From positions 17,517 to 56,744 of the forward strand of contig DIUN01000018.1 in NCBI GenBank assembly GCA_002423025.1: 39,228 bases of DNA. The letters are read 5' to 3'. A program made the translations under genes and the position numbers. The notes below the pieces were generated by a model. That model did not search any database. It was not told the DNA's origin and worked only from the letters and a program-made list of their open reading frames with translations. The stretch's first letter is position 1. Every line of letters starts with the position of its first letter. This document shows positions 16,997 to 25,057 of the stretch, in pieces. Origin of the DNA: Sphingomonadales bacterium UBA6157 (GTDB lineage: Bacteria; Pseudomonadota; Alphaproteobacteria; Sphingomonadales; Sphingomonadaceae).

Positions 16997-18289
16997 ATGA
17001 GCCTGCACCCCGAGACCCTCGCCCTCCACGCGGGCTGGCGCGCTGACCCTGCCACGGGCGCAGTTGCTCCGCCGATCTACCAGACCACATCCTACCAGTT
17101 CGCCAGCACCGAACAGGCCGCCAGCCGCTTTGCGCTGCAGGAGTTGGGCAATATCTATACCCGTATCACCAACCCGACCAACGACATCCTCGAGCAGCGC
17201 CTTACCGCGCTCGAAGGCGGCGCCGCCGCGCTGGTCGTCGCCTCCGGCCAGGCCGCCTCGGCCATGGCCATCCAGAACCTCGCCCGCGCCGGAGACAATA
17301 TCGTCAGCTCCACCGATCTCTACGGCGGCACCTGGAACCTCTTTGCCAACACCTTGAAAGATCAGGGAATCGAGGTGCGTTTTGTCGATCCGACGGATCC
17401 GCAGGCCTTCGCGCGTGCCACCGATGCGCGCACCCGCGCTTACTATGCCGAGACGCTGCCCAACCCAAAGCTGGCCGTGTTCCCGATCGCCGAAGTGGCC
17501 GCCATCGGCCGCCCGCTCGGCATCCCGCTGATCATGGACAACACCGCCGCGCCGCTGCTGGTCCGCCCCTTCGAACACGGCGCCGCCATCGTCGTCGCCT
17601 CGATGACCAAATATATCGCCGGCCATGGCACCTCCATCGGCGGCATCATCATTGATGGCGGCAATTTCGATTGGCAGGCGCAACCCGAGCGTCAGCCGCT
17701 GCTCAACACGCCCGATGCCAGCTACCATGGCGCCGTATGGTCCGAAGCCGCCAAGCCGCTGGGACCGATCGCCTATATCCTGCGCGCCCGTGTCATCCTG
17801 CTGCGCGATCTCGGGCCGGCGCTCTCGCCCTTCAATGCCTTCCAGATCCTGCAGGGTGTCGAGACGCTGCCGCTGCGCATGCCGCGCCATTGCGCCAATG
17901 CCCGTGCCGTGGCGGATTGGCTCCAGACCCGCAGCGAGATCAACCGCGTCATCCACCCTTCCACCCAGACAGGCGTGGCCAGGGAGCGAGCTGACAAATA
18001 CCTTACCCGCGGCCAGGGCGGCCTGCTCGGCTTCGAGCTCGCCGGCGGCCAGGCGGCGGGCAAGCGCTTCATCGATGCCTTGAAGCTCTTCTACCATGTC
18101 GCCAACATCGGGGATGCGCGCAGCCTCGCCATCCACCCGGCCAGCACCACCCACTCGCAGCTTTCCAGCGAGGACCGGCTGGCGACGGGTGTTTCGGATG
18201 GCTATGTCCGTCTTTCGATCGGCCTTGAGCACATCGACGATATCATCGCCGATCTGGCGCAGGCGCTCGATGCCGCCGGGCAGGGCTGA
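16997..18289 (+). CDS. metY: O-acetylhomoserine sulfhydrylase (aminocarboxypropyltransferase)
   Basis: A 430-aa PLP enzyme of the Cys/Met metabolism family that makes homocysteine from O-acetylhomoserine and sulfide. The PLP lysine is K205 in ASMTKYIAGHG; IYTRITNPTNDILEQRL, SSTDLYGGTWNLF and MDNTAAPLLVRP are the conserved blocks. The length and the long insertion typical of MetY (FDWQAQPERQPLLN) separate it from cystathionine gamma-synthase and gamma-lyase. NIGDARSLAIHPASTTHSQL is the usual C-terminal block. The ATG has GGAG nine nt upstream. It has its own leader of 84 bp after the ACP gene, so it may or may not be in that operon. Confidence 0.94.
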   Translation: MSLHPETLALHAGWRADPATGAVAPPIYQTTSYQFASTEQAASRFALQELGNIYTRITNPTNDILEQRLTALEGGAAALVVASGQAASAMAIQNLARAGDNIVSSTDLYGGTWNLFANTLKDQGIEVRFVDPTDPQAFARATDARTRAYYAETLPNPKLAVFPIAEVAAIGRPLGIPLIMDNTAAPLLVRPFEHGAAIVVASMTKYIAGHGTSIGGIIIDGGNFDWQAQPERQPLLNTPDASYHGAVWSEAAKPLGPIAYILRARVILLRDLGPALSPFNAFQILQGVETLPLRMPRHCANARAVADWLQTRSEINRVIHPSTQTGVARERADKYLTRGQGGLLGFELAGGQAAGKRFIDALKLFYHVANIGDARSLAIHPASTTHSQLSSEDRLATGVSDGYVRLSIGLEHIDDIIADLAQALDAAGQG

Positions 18290-18292
18290 GCC

Positions 18293-18793
18293 GTGCAGCC
18301 AGGCATGGACGAACTCTTTGAACAGGCGCGCATCGTTGCCGCGGCGCTGATGGCGCGGCGGCAAACGGTGGCGGTGGCGGAGTCCTCCAGCGGCGGGCTG
18401 ATCTCGGCGGCGCTGCTCGCCGTGCCCGGTGCTTCAGCCTATTATCTCGGCGGGGGCGTCATCTACACGCGCCGCGCCCGCCATCGCCTGCTCGATCTCA
18501 AGCGTGAGGATGTTGTCGGGCTCAAGTCTGCCAGCGAACCTTATGCTCTCGTTCTGGCCGAAACCGTACGGCGTCGGTTCAGCGCCAACTGGGGCCTGTC
18601 GGAAACCGGCGCCAGTGGGCCAACAGGCAATCCCTATGGCGATGCTGCCGGCCACAGCTGCCTCGCTGTCGCCGCATCCGGGGGTGAGACGGTGGCGCAG
18701 ACGCTGGAAACCGGCCAGAGTGACCGGCTTGGCAACATGATCGCCTTCTCCATTGCCGCGTTGCAGTTGCTGCAGGCGCAGGTGGAAGGCTGA
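18293..18793 (+). CDS. CinA C-terminal domain / nicotinamide-nucleotide amidase family protein
   Basis: A 166-aa stand-alone CinA C-terminal domain (PncC-like), a family that deamidates NMN to NaMN in the pyridine nucleotide cycle. The signature AESSSGGLISAALL matches the AESCTGGLI motif with Ser-Ser in place of Cys-Thr; YYLGGGVIYT and GLSETGASGPTGNPYG are the other conserved blocks, although the family more often reads GVAGPTGG. GTG 18293 is used because CAGGG lies at suitable distance from it; ATG 18305 is in frame. It starts three bases after metY, suggesting one transcript. Enzyme activity is uncertain given the altered motif. Confidence 0.85.
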   Translation: MQPGMDELFEQARIVAAALMARRQTVAVAESSSGGLISAALLAVPGASAYYLGGGVIYTRRARHRLLDLKREDVVGLKSASEPYALVLAETVRRRFSANWGLSETGASGPTGNPYGDAAGHSCLAVAASGGETVAQTLETGQSDRLGNMIAFSIAALQLLQAQVEG

Positions 18794-18838
18794 ACGCGAA
18801 GCGCGCCGCTGACTCCATTGTTCCGCCGAGCGCGCTGC

Positions 18839-20434
18839 TTATCCGGCCCCGGACTCCGCCAGCGCCGCTTCCAGTGCCTTGAGCAGCCCTTGCCGGGCGG
18901 TTTCATCCGGCGCGTCCTCCAGGCGGGTGCGGATGCGGGCCATCAGGTCGGCCCGTGCATTGTGCCAGTCCATCATCGCCGCCACGCCGGCGGGCAGGCG
19001 CGGCGCGGCGCCGGGCACGGCCTCCGCCTTTGGCCCGGCCAGCTTGAAGCTCTCGTCAAGCGTCGGGATGATGATGTTTTCCTTGGCAAACCCGGCATCG
19101 GCCAGCCGCGTTGCCAGCCCTTTCAACCCCTCCGGCTCGCCATGGGCGAGGAAGATCTTGCCGCTTATCGGCATCCGGTCCTGCGCCCAGTGCACCAGCC
19201 CCGTTGCGTCGGCATGGGCGGAATAGACATCGAGCACACGGATTGCTGCGCGCACACGAATTTCCTCGCCCTGGATGCTCACCAGCTTCTTGCCCTCCAC
19301 CAGCAGGCGGCCGAGCGTGCCCATGGCCTGGTAGCCGGTGATCAGCACCGTCACGTCGTTGTTGGAGAGCAGGCGCTTCAGGTGCCGCCTGATGCGGCCG
19401 GCGTCGCACATGCCGCTGCCGGCCATGACGATGTGCCAGCCGCGCAGCTTCTCCAGCCGGTCACTCTCGCGCGGCTTGACGAGGTTGCGGATGTTGGAGG
19501 CGTCGGTAATCGCCTCGAAGGGATTGTATTGCGTGTCGCGGTTCCAGCCATGCTCGAGAAACACCTGCGTCGCCTCGATGGCCAGTGGTGAATCGAGGAA
19601 AATCTCGCAGGCCGGGGCTTCACCCGATTGCATCACCGCCAGCAAATCGAGCAGCAGCTCCTGGGCGCGGCCGACAGCGAAGGTCGGCATCAGCAGCGGC
19701 CCGCCAGCGGCATGGGCGAGCCGCAGCTCTTCGGCGAGCAGCCGGCGGCGCTTGGTGGTGTTGCTTGGCTCGCGCTCGCGGTCGCCATAGGTGGATTCGA
19801 GCACAAGGTGGCGGATGTTGGTGGGTCCGGTGGGCTCGGGCAGATACTCTTGCCCGCCAGCGCCCAGGTCTCCTGAAAACAGGATGTGCTCGGCCGTGTC
19901 GCCGCTGCCGATGATGACCTCGACGGAGGCGGCCCCCAGCATGTGCCCGGCGTGCCAGAAGCGGGCGCGGACGCCGGGTGCGACCTCGAAGATCTGGTCG
20001 AATTTGACTGTCTCGAACAGTTGCATCGCGCGTTCGGCATCGCGCGCCGTATAGATCGGCTCCACCAGATCGAGCCCGCGCTGCTGGTTGCGCCGATTGA
20101 GGTGGAAGACCTCGCTCTCCTGGATCTGGCCAGAATCAGCGAGCATCACGGCGCAAAGGTCCCGCGTTTGCGTCGTGGCGTGGATCGGGCCCTTGTAGCC
20201 GGCCTTCATCAGCTTGGGCAGCATGCCGGAATGGTCGATATGGGCGTGGGTGAGCAGGACGGCATCGATATGCTCGATATCGAAGGGAAAGGGCTTGTAA
20301 TTGAGCGCCTTCAAGGTCTTGGAGCCCTGGAACATGCCGCAATCGATGAGAATATCGAAATCCTCGCCGGTGAGGCGGGCGCAAAACCCGGTCACGCACT
20401 CTGCGGCGCCGTGGAAGCTGAGTGTGAGGCTCAT
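18839..20434 (-). CDS. Beta-CASP metallo-beta-lactamase-fold RNase (CPSF/YsiB-like)
   Basis: A 531-aa MBL-fold hydrolase with a beta-CASP insertion, a group of zinc-dependent RNA (or DNA) nucleases related to archaeal/eukaryotic CPSF-73. Zinc motif II is LTHAHIDHSG (H63, H65, D67, H68), followed by H in WHAGHMLGAA and D in LFSGDLG. Beta-CASP motifs include LMPTFAVGRAQE, AGSGMCDAGRIRRHL and YSAHADATGL, then FLAHGEPEGLKGL. The length (531 aa) and the extra acidic C-terminus (about residues 460-531) fit the bacterial COG1236 type. Its start is 11 bp after the P-type ATPase stop, indicating an operon. It is convergent with the CinA-like gene. Confidence 0.93.
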   Translation of the reverse strand: MSLTLSFHGAAECVTGFCARLTGEDFDILIDCGMFQGSKTLKALNYKPFPFDIEHIDAVLLTHAHIDHSGMLPKLMKAGYKGPIHATTQTRDLCAVMLADSGQIQESEVFHLNRRNQQRGLDLVEPIYTARDAERAMQLFETVKFDQIFEVAPGVRARFWHAGHMLGAASVEVIIGSGDTAEHILFSGDLGAGGQEYLPEPTGPTNIRHLVLESTYGDREREPSNTTKRRRLLAEELRLAHAAGGPLLMPTFAVGRAQELLLDLLAVMQSGEAPACEIFLDSPLAIEATQVFLEHGWNRDTQYNPFEAITDASNIRNLVKPRESDRLEKLRGWHIVMAGSGMCDAGRIRRHLKRLLSNNDVTVLITGYQAMGTLGRLLVEGKKLVSIQGEEIRVRAAIRVLDVYSAHADATGLVHWAQDRMPISGKIFLAHGEPEGLKGLATRLADAGFAKENIIIPTLDESFKLAGPKAEAVPGAAPRLPAGVAAMMDWHNARADLMARIRTRLEDAPDETARQGLLKALEAALAESGAG

Positions 20435-20445
20435 GTCAGTGCCTT

Positions 20446-22896
20446 TCAGGAGCGTTTGCGAAGCAGGAGCGCGGACCAGCCACCGCAGACAAGGCCAACA
20501 GCGATGGCGGCGAGAAGCAGTGGCATCGGCAGAGGTGCGACGGCGAAGATTCCGGCCAGCGCCGGCATCATCAGCACCAGCGTGAGCAGCAGGACGATGG
20601 CAAGTGCGATGGCCCAGAACACCATGCGTTGGCGCACGAACAGCGGGCCGGTTGTGGCGGAATTGGCCAGCGCCAGCACCAGGTTGCCCAGCACCAGCGC
20701 AGCAAAGCTGGCGCCGCGCGCCACCGCCGGATCATGATGGGCGAGTGCCCAGCCATAGAGCCCGAGCACGCCCGCGAGGATCACCAGCCCCTGCAGAACG
20801 CCCAGCCAGATCTGCCGTGGCCCGAACAGCGGCTCGCTGGCCGGCCGGGGCTTTTGCTTCATGACATCGGCATCGCTCGGCTCGGCCTCGAAGACCAGCG
20901 CGCAGATCGGGTCGATGGCCAGCTCCATCAGAACGACATGCATGGGAAACAGCAGCGGCGGATAGCCGAGCAGCAGCGGCGCCAGTGCAACACCGGCAAT
21001 GGGCACATGGATGGCCACGATATAGGTGAGCGCGTGGCGCAGATTGGCAAAGATCCGACGGCCCAGCCGCACGCCGCCGATGATCGAGGCAAAACTGTCG
21101 TCCAGCAGCACGAGATCTGCCGCCTCGCGGGCGACATCTGTGCCCTTGCGACCCATCGCGATGCCGACATGCGCTGCCTCCAGCGCTGGCGCGTCGTTCA
21201 CGCCATCTCCTGTCATCGCCACGATGCGCCCGCTGGCGCGCAAGGCCGCGATGATCCGCAGCTTCTGCTCCGGCACCACGCGCGCGCACACGCGAACATG
21301 GCGCAGCCGCTCCTGCAACTCGGGCAGTGGCAGGCTGGCGATCTCGCTGCCGAGCAAGGCTCCGGCATCTGTCTCAAGCCCGGCCGCCCGCGCTATGGCC
21401 ATCGCCGTGGCGGGGTGGTCGCCCGTGATCATGATCACATCGATGCCGGCCCGCCGCGCTTCCGCGAGGGCCGCCGGAACATCGGCGCGCAGCGGATCGA
21501 TGAAGCCCATGAGCCCTTCGAAGTGGAAGACGGTGCCTTCAGGATCATCGCCGAACGCGTCGCCGGAGGCGCCGTTTACGCTCGCGGAGGCAACTCCGAG
21601 TACGCGCAGCCCTTCCCGCGCATAGTCTTCGATCACCGCCTCGAGCCGCGCCACGGTCTCGGAGTCCAGCCGACAGAGCCGGAAGATCGCCTCCGGCGCG
21701 CCTTTGGCCGCCGCCAGATATCCGCCCTTTTCCCGCTGCCAGAGCTGGACCACGGCGAGGAGCTCGGGCCGCAGCGGCCAGCTCCGTGACGGCTCGCCAG
21801 GCAATGATTCGCCGCTGGCGGCGTGAACTGCCTTATCCATCGGGTCTATGGGCCGCACCGCCGACGCCAGCCGCGCAGCGTCCAGGATCGCTGCTTCGGG
21901 CGCCACCGGAACATCCTTGCCATCGACCCAGAGCCGCCCGACGATCATGCGGTTCTCGGTCAGCGTGCCGGTCTTGTCAGCGCAAAGCGTGGTGATGCCG
22001 CCGAGCGTTTCAACCGAAGCGCTGCGTCTGGTCAGCACATTGTGCGATGCCAGCCGCCACGCCCCAAGCGCCATGAACACGGCGAGCACCATGGGAAACT
22101 CTTCGGGTATGAGAGCGATGGCGACGGTAATCCCCGCAAGCGCGCCGGCCACCCAATCATCGCGCAGCAATCCGTATGCAATCGCAACAATGGCGCAAAA
22201 CAGCAGCGCCATGCCGCCTAGCAGCGCGATGAGCCGCCCGGCTTTTTGCTGCAGCGGCGTCTGCTCGGGTGCAACGTTGGCCAGCGATGCGCCGATCCGC
22301 CCCAGCGCCGAGCGCGCGCCTGTGAGTGTCACCTCCGCAACGCCCTGGCCGCGCACGACAATCGTGCCGGAAAACAGGCTTCCCTCACCGGGAAGCTTGG
22401 CAACTGTGGCGGATTCCCCGGTCAACAACGATTCGTCGACACTGAGCACTTCGCCGCCCACCAGTCGAGCGTCCGCCGGCAAGCGCTCACCTTCGCCGAC
22501 GAGCAGAACATCGCCCGGTACCAGCGTGCGCGCCGCCACCTGCCGCTCTTCGCCATCGCGCAGGACGCGGGCCAGAGGCTGGGCCAACTCGCGAAGGGCC
22601 GCCAGTGCTCGCTCGCTGCGGGCTTCCTGCGCCACCACCAGGCCGATCGAGCCGCAGGCGCCGACGAGCAGGAACAACCCTTCGCCGAGGCTGCCGAGCA
22701 CCAGATAGATGACCGCAGCGGCCAGCAGCAGCAGGAACATCGGCTCACGCAACGTCTCGGCAAGGATGCGGCGCAGTCCGCGCTTCGGCGGTGCGGGCAG
22801 CTCATTGGGGCCGAAGCTTTGCAGTCGCCGGCCCGCCTCAGCCTCTTGCAGGCCACGGAACGGCGCGGCTTGGGGGTCGGGCTGGTGGTCTGGCAT
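20446..22896 (-). CDS. Cation-transporting P-type ATPase (type II-like)
   Basis: An 816-aa P-type ATPase pumping cations at ATP expense. In order: cation-ATPase N-terminal domain (LQSFGPNELP), M1-M2 (about 53-90), actuator domain with TGES at 159-162, M3-M4 with IPEEFPMVL near 263, phosphorylation site CADKTGTLTEN with D307, KGAPEAIF in the nucleotide domain, MTGDGVNDAPAL hinge, and M5-M10. In M6 the usual NxxxD pair of Ca/H pumps reads ELAID, so Glu replaces Asn, and the ion cannot be assigned (Ca2+, Mg2+ or other). There is no N-terminal heavy-metal CxxC domain. ATG 22896 begins a standard family N-terminus although no clear Shine-Dalgarno precedes it. It lies 67 bp after the sensor kinase stop and just before the beta-CASP RNase gene. 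Confidence 0.92.
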   Translation of the reverse strand: MPDHQPDPQAAPFRGLQEAEAGRRLQSFGPNELPAPPKRGLRRILAETLREPMFLLLLAAAVIYLVLGSLGEGLFLLVGACGSIGLVVAQEARSERALAALRELAQPLARVLRDGEERQVAARTLVPGDVLLVGEGERLPADARLVGGEVLSVDESLLTGESATVAKLPGEGSLFSGTIVVRGQGVAEVTLTGARSALGRIGASLANVAPEQTPLQQKAGRLIALLGGMALLFCAIVAIAYGLLRDDWVAGALAGITVAIALIPEEFPMVLAVFMALGAWRLASHNVLTRRSASVETLGGITTLCADKTGTLTENRMIVGRLWVDGKDVPVAPEAAILDAARLASAVRPIDPMDKAVHAASGESLPGEPSRSWPLRPELLAVVQLWQREKGGYLAAAKGAPEAIFRLCRLDSETVARLEAVIEDYAREGLRVLGVASASVNGASGDAFGDDPEGTVFHFEGLMGFIDPLRADVPAALAEARRAGIDVIMITGDHPATAMAIARAAGLETDAGALLGSEIASLPLPELQERLRHVRVCARVVPEQKLRIIAALRASGRIVAMTGDGVNDAPALEAAHVGIAMGRKGTDVAREAADLVLLDDSFASIIGGVRLGRRIFANLRHALTYIVAIHVPIAGVALAPLLLGYPPLLFPMHVVLMELAIDPICALVFEAEPSDADVMKQKPRPASEPLFGPRQIWLGVLQGLVILAGVLGLYGWALAHHDPAVARGASFAALVLGNLVLALANSATTGPLFVRQRMVFWAIALAIVLLLTLVLMMPALAGIFAVAPLPMPLLLAAIAVGLVCGGWSALLLRKRS

Positions 22897-22963
22897 GCTG
22901 TTGCGATTGCGCACCGCGTGGGTGGCCGCTGTCAATACGGACTTTCCGGCGGCGAGCCTGTTG

Positions 22964-24310
22964 TCAGGCGCTCTTGATCGGCAGGATGCAGGTCGCGACC
23001 AGGCCCTTGCTGCCATCAACTCGGGCGGAAAGCCGAACTTCGCCGCCGGCCAGCCGCGCCAGATCCTGCGCGATTGCCAGGCCAAGGCCATTGCCCATGA
23101 TGTTCTCGTCAAGCCGCTGGCCGGGCGCGAAAGCGCGGGCGATCTCATCTGCCGGGATACCCGGTCCATCGTCGGTAAAGACGAGGCAAAGCCCGCCATC
23201 CTGGGTGTGCCAGCCGATATTGATGAGGCTTGTCGCCCATTTCCCGGCGTTATCGGCTAGGTTGGAGACAATCTCGGCGAAATCACGCGAGTCTATGGCA
23301 AGGGTGGCGGGCGGTCCGCCTGTCACTTCGAAGTGCACGGTCCGCGCCTGATGCAGTCGCCGCATCGCCGCAATGATCGGCAGCAGTGCATCCGGCATCT
23401 CGGTGCCCGGGCCGCCGAAACTTGCCTTGGCGCGGGCGCGCGCCAGGTGCCAATCAAGCTGGCGCTCGATTTGCCGGCATTGGTCGAGCAAGGTGATGGC
23501 GCTCTCGCCAGCGGGGCCCTTGGCCAGTGTTTCAGCCTCATCGGTCAGGATCGCCAGCGAAGTGCGCAGGCCATGGGCGAGGTTGCCCGCTTCCAGCCGG
23601 GCGCGGCTCACCATCTCCTCATTGGCCTGGAGAAGGCCATCAAGATCGTGGACCAGCGGCGTGATCTCGCTGGGCCATTTCCCTCCCATGCGGCGGGCAC
23701 TCCCTGAGCGGACGGCCGCGACCGTTCCCGCCAGCCGATTAAGCGGCTTGAGCGTGTAGAGAATGACCAGGCCGCCCGTCGCAAGCAGGGCGAGCGCCAG
23801 CAACGACAGCCATCCGATCAGCTCCGCCTCAAACGCCTTGGTGACATCGTCGAGATGTCGCTGGTCGGTGGCGATGAGGTAGTGGAGATAGCCGCTGCCG
23901 TCTGCGATGGGCCGGGTGAAGCCATAGGTCATGGCAACCCCGGTCGGGCCGTTTGCGGGCCGGTGGAAGATGTCTGGCTGGTGTGCCAGCGCTGTATCGA
24001 GGCCGCCTTTGGTGACCGAAGGGGAGCGCAGCGGCGGGAAGCCATGGCGGTCCACCTGCCAGTAGAAGCCGGAGTCCGGCACCGCGTAGCGCGGGTCGGA
24101 GAGCGGCCGCTCCAGCCGCGGGCTGCCATCGGGCGAGACGATGGTCAGTTCGGCAAGCTCAAGCAGATGCTGCTGCAGTTCGGCATGGAAGCGGCTCTCG
24201 ATATGGCGGGTGAACAGCGCCGATGTGCCGACGCCGACAACGATGAGCCCGCCGATGATCCACGCCAGCACTGCGAGGCTGAAGCGCATGCGCAGGCTGC
24301 CGCGTGTCAT
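22964..24310 (-). CDS. Membrane sensor histidine kinase of a two-component system
   Basis: A 448-aa inner-membrane kinase. TM1 is about residues 12-33, the periplasmic sensor domain about 34-162, TM2 about 165-186, followed by HAMP. The phosphoacceptor box is GNLAHGLRTSLAIL with H246, close to the AHDLRTPL form of PhoQ-type kinases. N box VSNLADNAGKWA, G1 FTDDGPGI and G2 GNGLGLAIAQDLARL complete the ATPase domain. The start overlaps the response regulator stop by ATGA (24307-24310). The periplasmic loop is not Cys- or His-rich, so a soft-metal ligand is not obvious; a divalent cation or acid signal is as likely. Confidence 0.94.
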   Translation of the reverse strand: MTRGSLRMRFSLAVLAWIIGGLIVVGVGTSALFTRHIESRFHAELQQHLLELAELTIVSPDGSPRLERPLSDPRYAVPDSGFYWQVDRHGFPPLRSPSVTKGGLDTALAHQPDIFHRPANGPTGVAMTYGFTRPIADGSGYLHYLIATDQRHLDDVTKAFEAELIGWLSLLALALLATGGLVILYTLKPLNRLAGTVAAVRSGSARRMGGKWPSEITPLVHDLDGLLQANEEMVSRARLEAGNLAHGLRTSLAILTDEAETLAKGPAGESAITLLDQCRQIERQLDWHLARARAKASFGGPGTEMPDALLPIIAAMRRLHQARTVHFEVTGGPPATLAIDSRDFAEIVSNLADNAGKWATSLINIGWHTQDGGLCLVFTDDGPGIPADEIARAFAPGQRLDENIMGNGLGLAIAQDLARLAGGEVRLSARVDGSKGLVATCILPIKSA

Positions 24311-24963
24311 CGCTCGAACCTGTAGCCAAGGCCTCGGACCGTTGTGATGGCATCGCGCCCGACCTTGCGGCGCAGCCGACTCACCTGAACCTCCAGCGCA
24401 TTGTGATCATGGCTTGCTTCCAGTGGATAGAGTCGCTCAAGCAGATCGGCCTGGGAGAGAATATGGCCAGGGCGGCGCAGGAAGGTTTCGAGCAGGCGAT
24501 ATTCCTGGCGGCTGAGCTCCAGCGGCGTGCCATCGAGGCTGGCCGTGCGTGCCACTGGATCGACCGTTACGGCGCCGGCGATGAGGACTGGCGCGCCCCG
24601 CGCCTGGCTGCGCCGGATGAGCGCATGGAGGCGGGCGATCAGTTCCTCGGAACGGACCGGCTTCACCACGAAATCATCGGCGCCGGCGTTCAGCCCTTCC
24701 ACCTTCTCCTGCCAGCTGCTGCGGGCGGTGAGGATGATGACCGGCGTCCGTATGCCGCTGGCGCGCCAGTGACGCAGCACATCAAGCCCAGGCAGGTGCG
24801 GCAGGCCCAGATCGAGGACCAGTGCGGCAAAGTTTCCAAGATCCGGCCAGATCGCGGCATTGTCGCCATCCTGAACGGCGTCCACGGCAAAGCCGGCATC
24901 GGTGAGCCGGCGTGCCAGCCGGGCCGAAAGCTCTGCATCATCCTCCACCAGCAACAGGCGCAT
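24307..24963 (-). CDS. OmpR/PhoB-family response regulator
   Basis: A 218-aa regulator: receiver domain with phosphorylated D51 (LVLDLGLPHLPGL), acidic pair VEDDA at 7-10 and KPV near 101, then a winged-helix DNA-binding domain (about 125-217: LSRQEYRLLETFLRRPG, NALEVQVSRLRRKVG, VRGLGYRFER). ATG 24963 is preceded by GGAGGAG. It stands at the head of a leftward run (regulator, kinase, ATPase, RNase) and directly opposite the RND efflux operon, so it probably binds the 94-bp gap and controls both directions, like CzcR/CopR-type regulators. An upstream in-frame extension to 25629 is an artefact over the adaptor gene. Confidence 0.94.
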   Translation of the reverse strand: MRLLLVEDDAELSARLARRLTDAGFAVDAVQDGDNAAIWPDLGNFAALVLDLGLPHLPGLDVLRHWRASGIRTPVIILTARSSWQEKVEGLNAGADDFVVKPVRSEELIARLHALIRRSQARGAPVLIAGAVTVDPVARTASLDGTPLELSRQEYRLLETFLRRPGHILSQADLLERLYPLEASHDHNALEVQVSRLRRKVGRDAITTVRGLGYRFER

Positions 24964-25057
24964 TGTCTCTCCTCCACCCAGACCATGCCGGGGAAGCCTT
25001 GCAGGAAACTGACAGATTGACAGGTTGGTGCAAGCTTCATCGCCGACATGGCTGTTC
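24964..25057. promoter_or_regulatory. Divergent promoter/operator of the two-component and RND efflux genes
   Basis: 94 bp separating two divergent operons. It holds a direct repeat TGACAG-AT-TGACAG at 25010-25023, i.e. two half-sites with 8-bp period, a layout that may serve OmpR-family dimers. TTGACA at 25017-25022 is also a perfect -35 box for the rightward operon, but no convincing -10 follows at 16-18 bp, which would fit an activator-dependent promoter. GGAGGAG at the left edge is the ribosome-binding site of the response regulator. Confidence 0.45.

Noticed and set aside
18839..20434. Beta-lactamase resistance gene from the MBL fold
   Set aside because: Beta-CASP motifs and the CPSF-like layout mark a nuclease; no signal peptide for periplasmic export.
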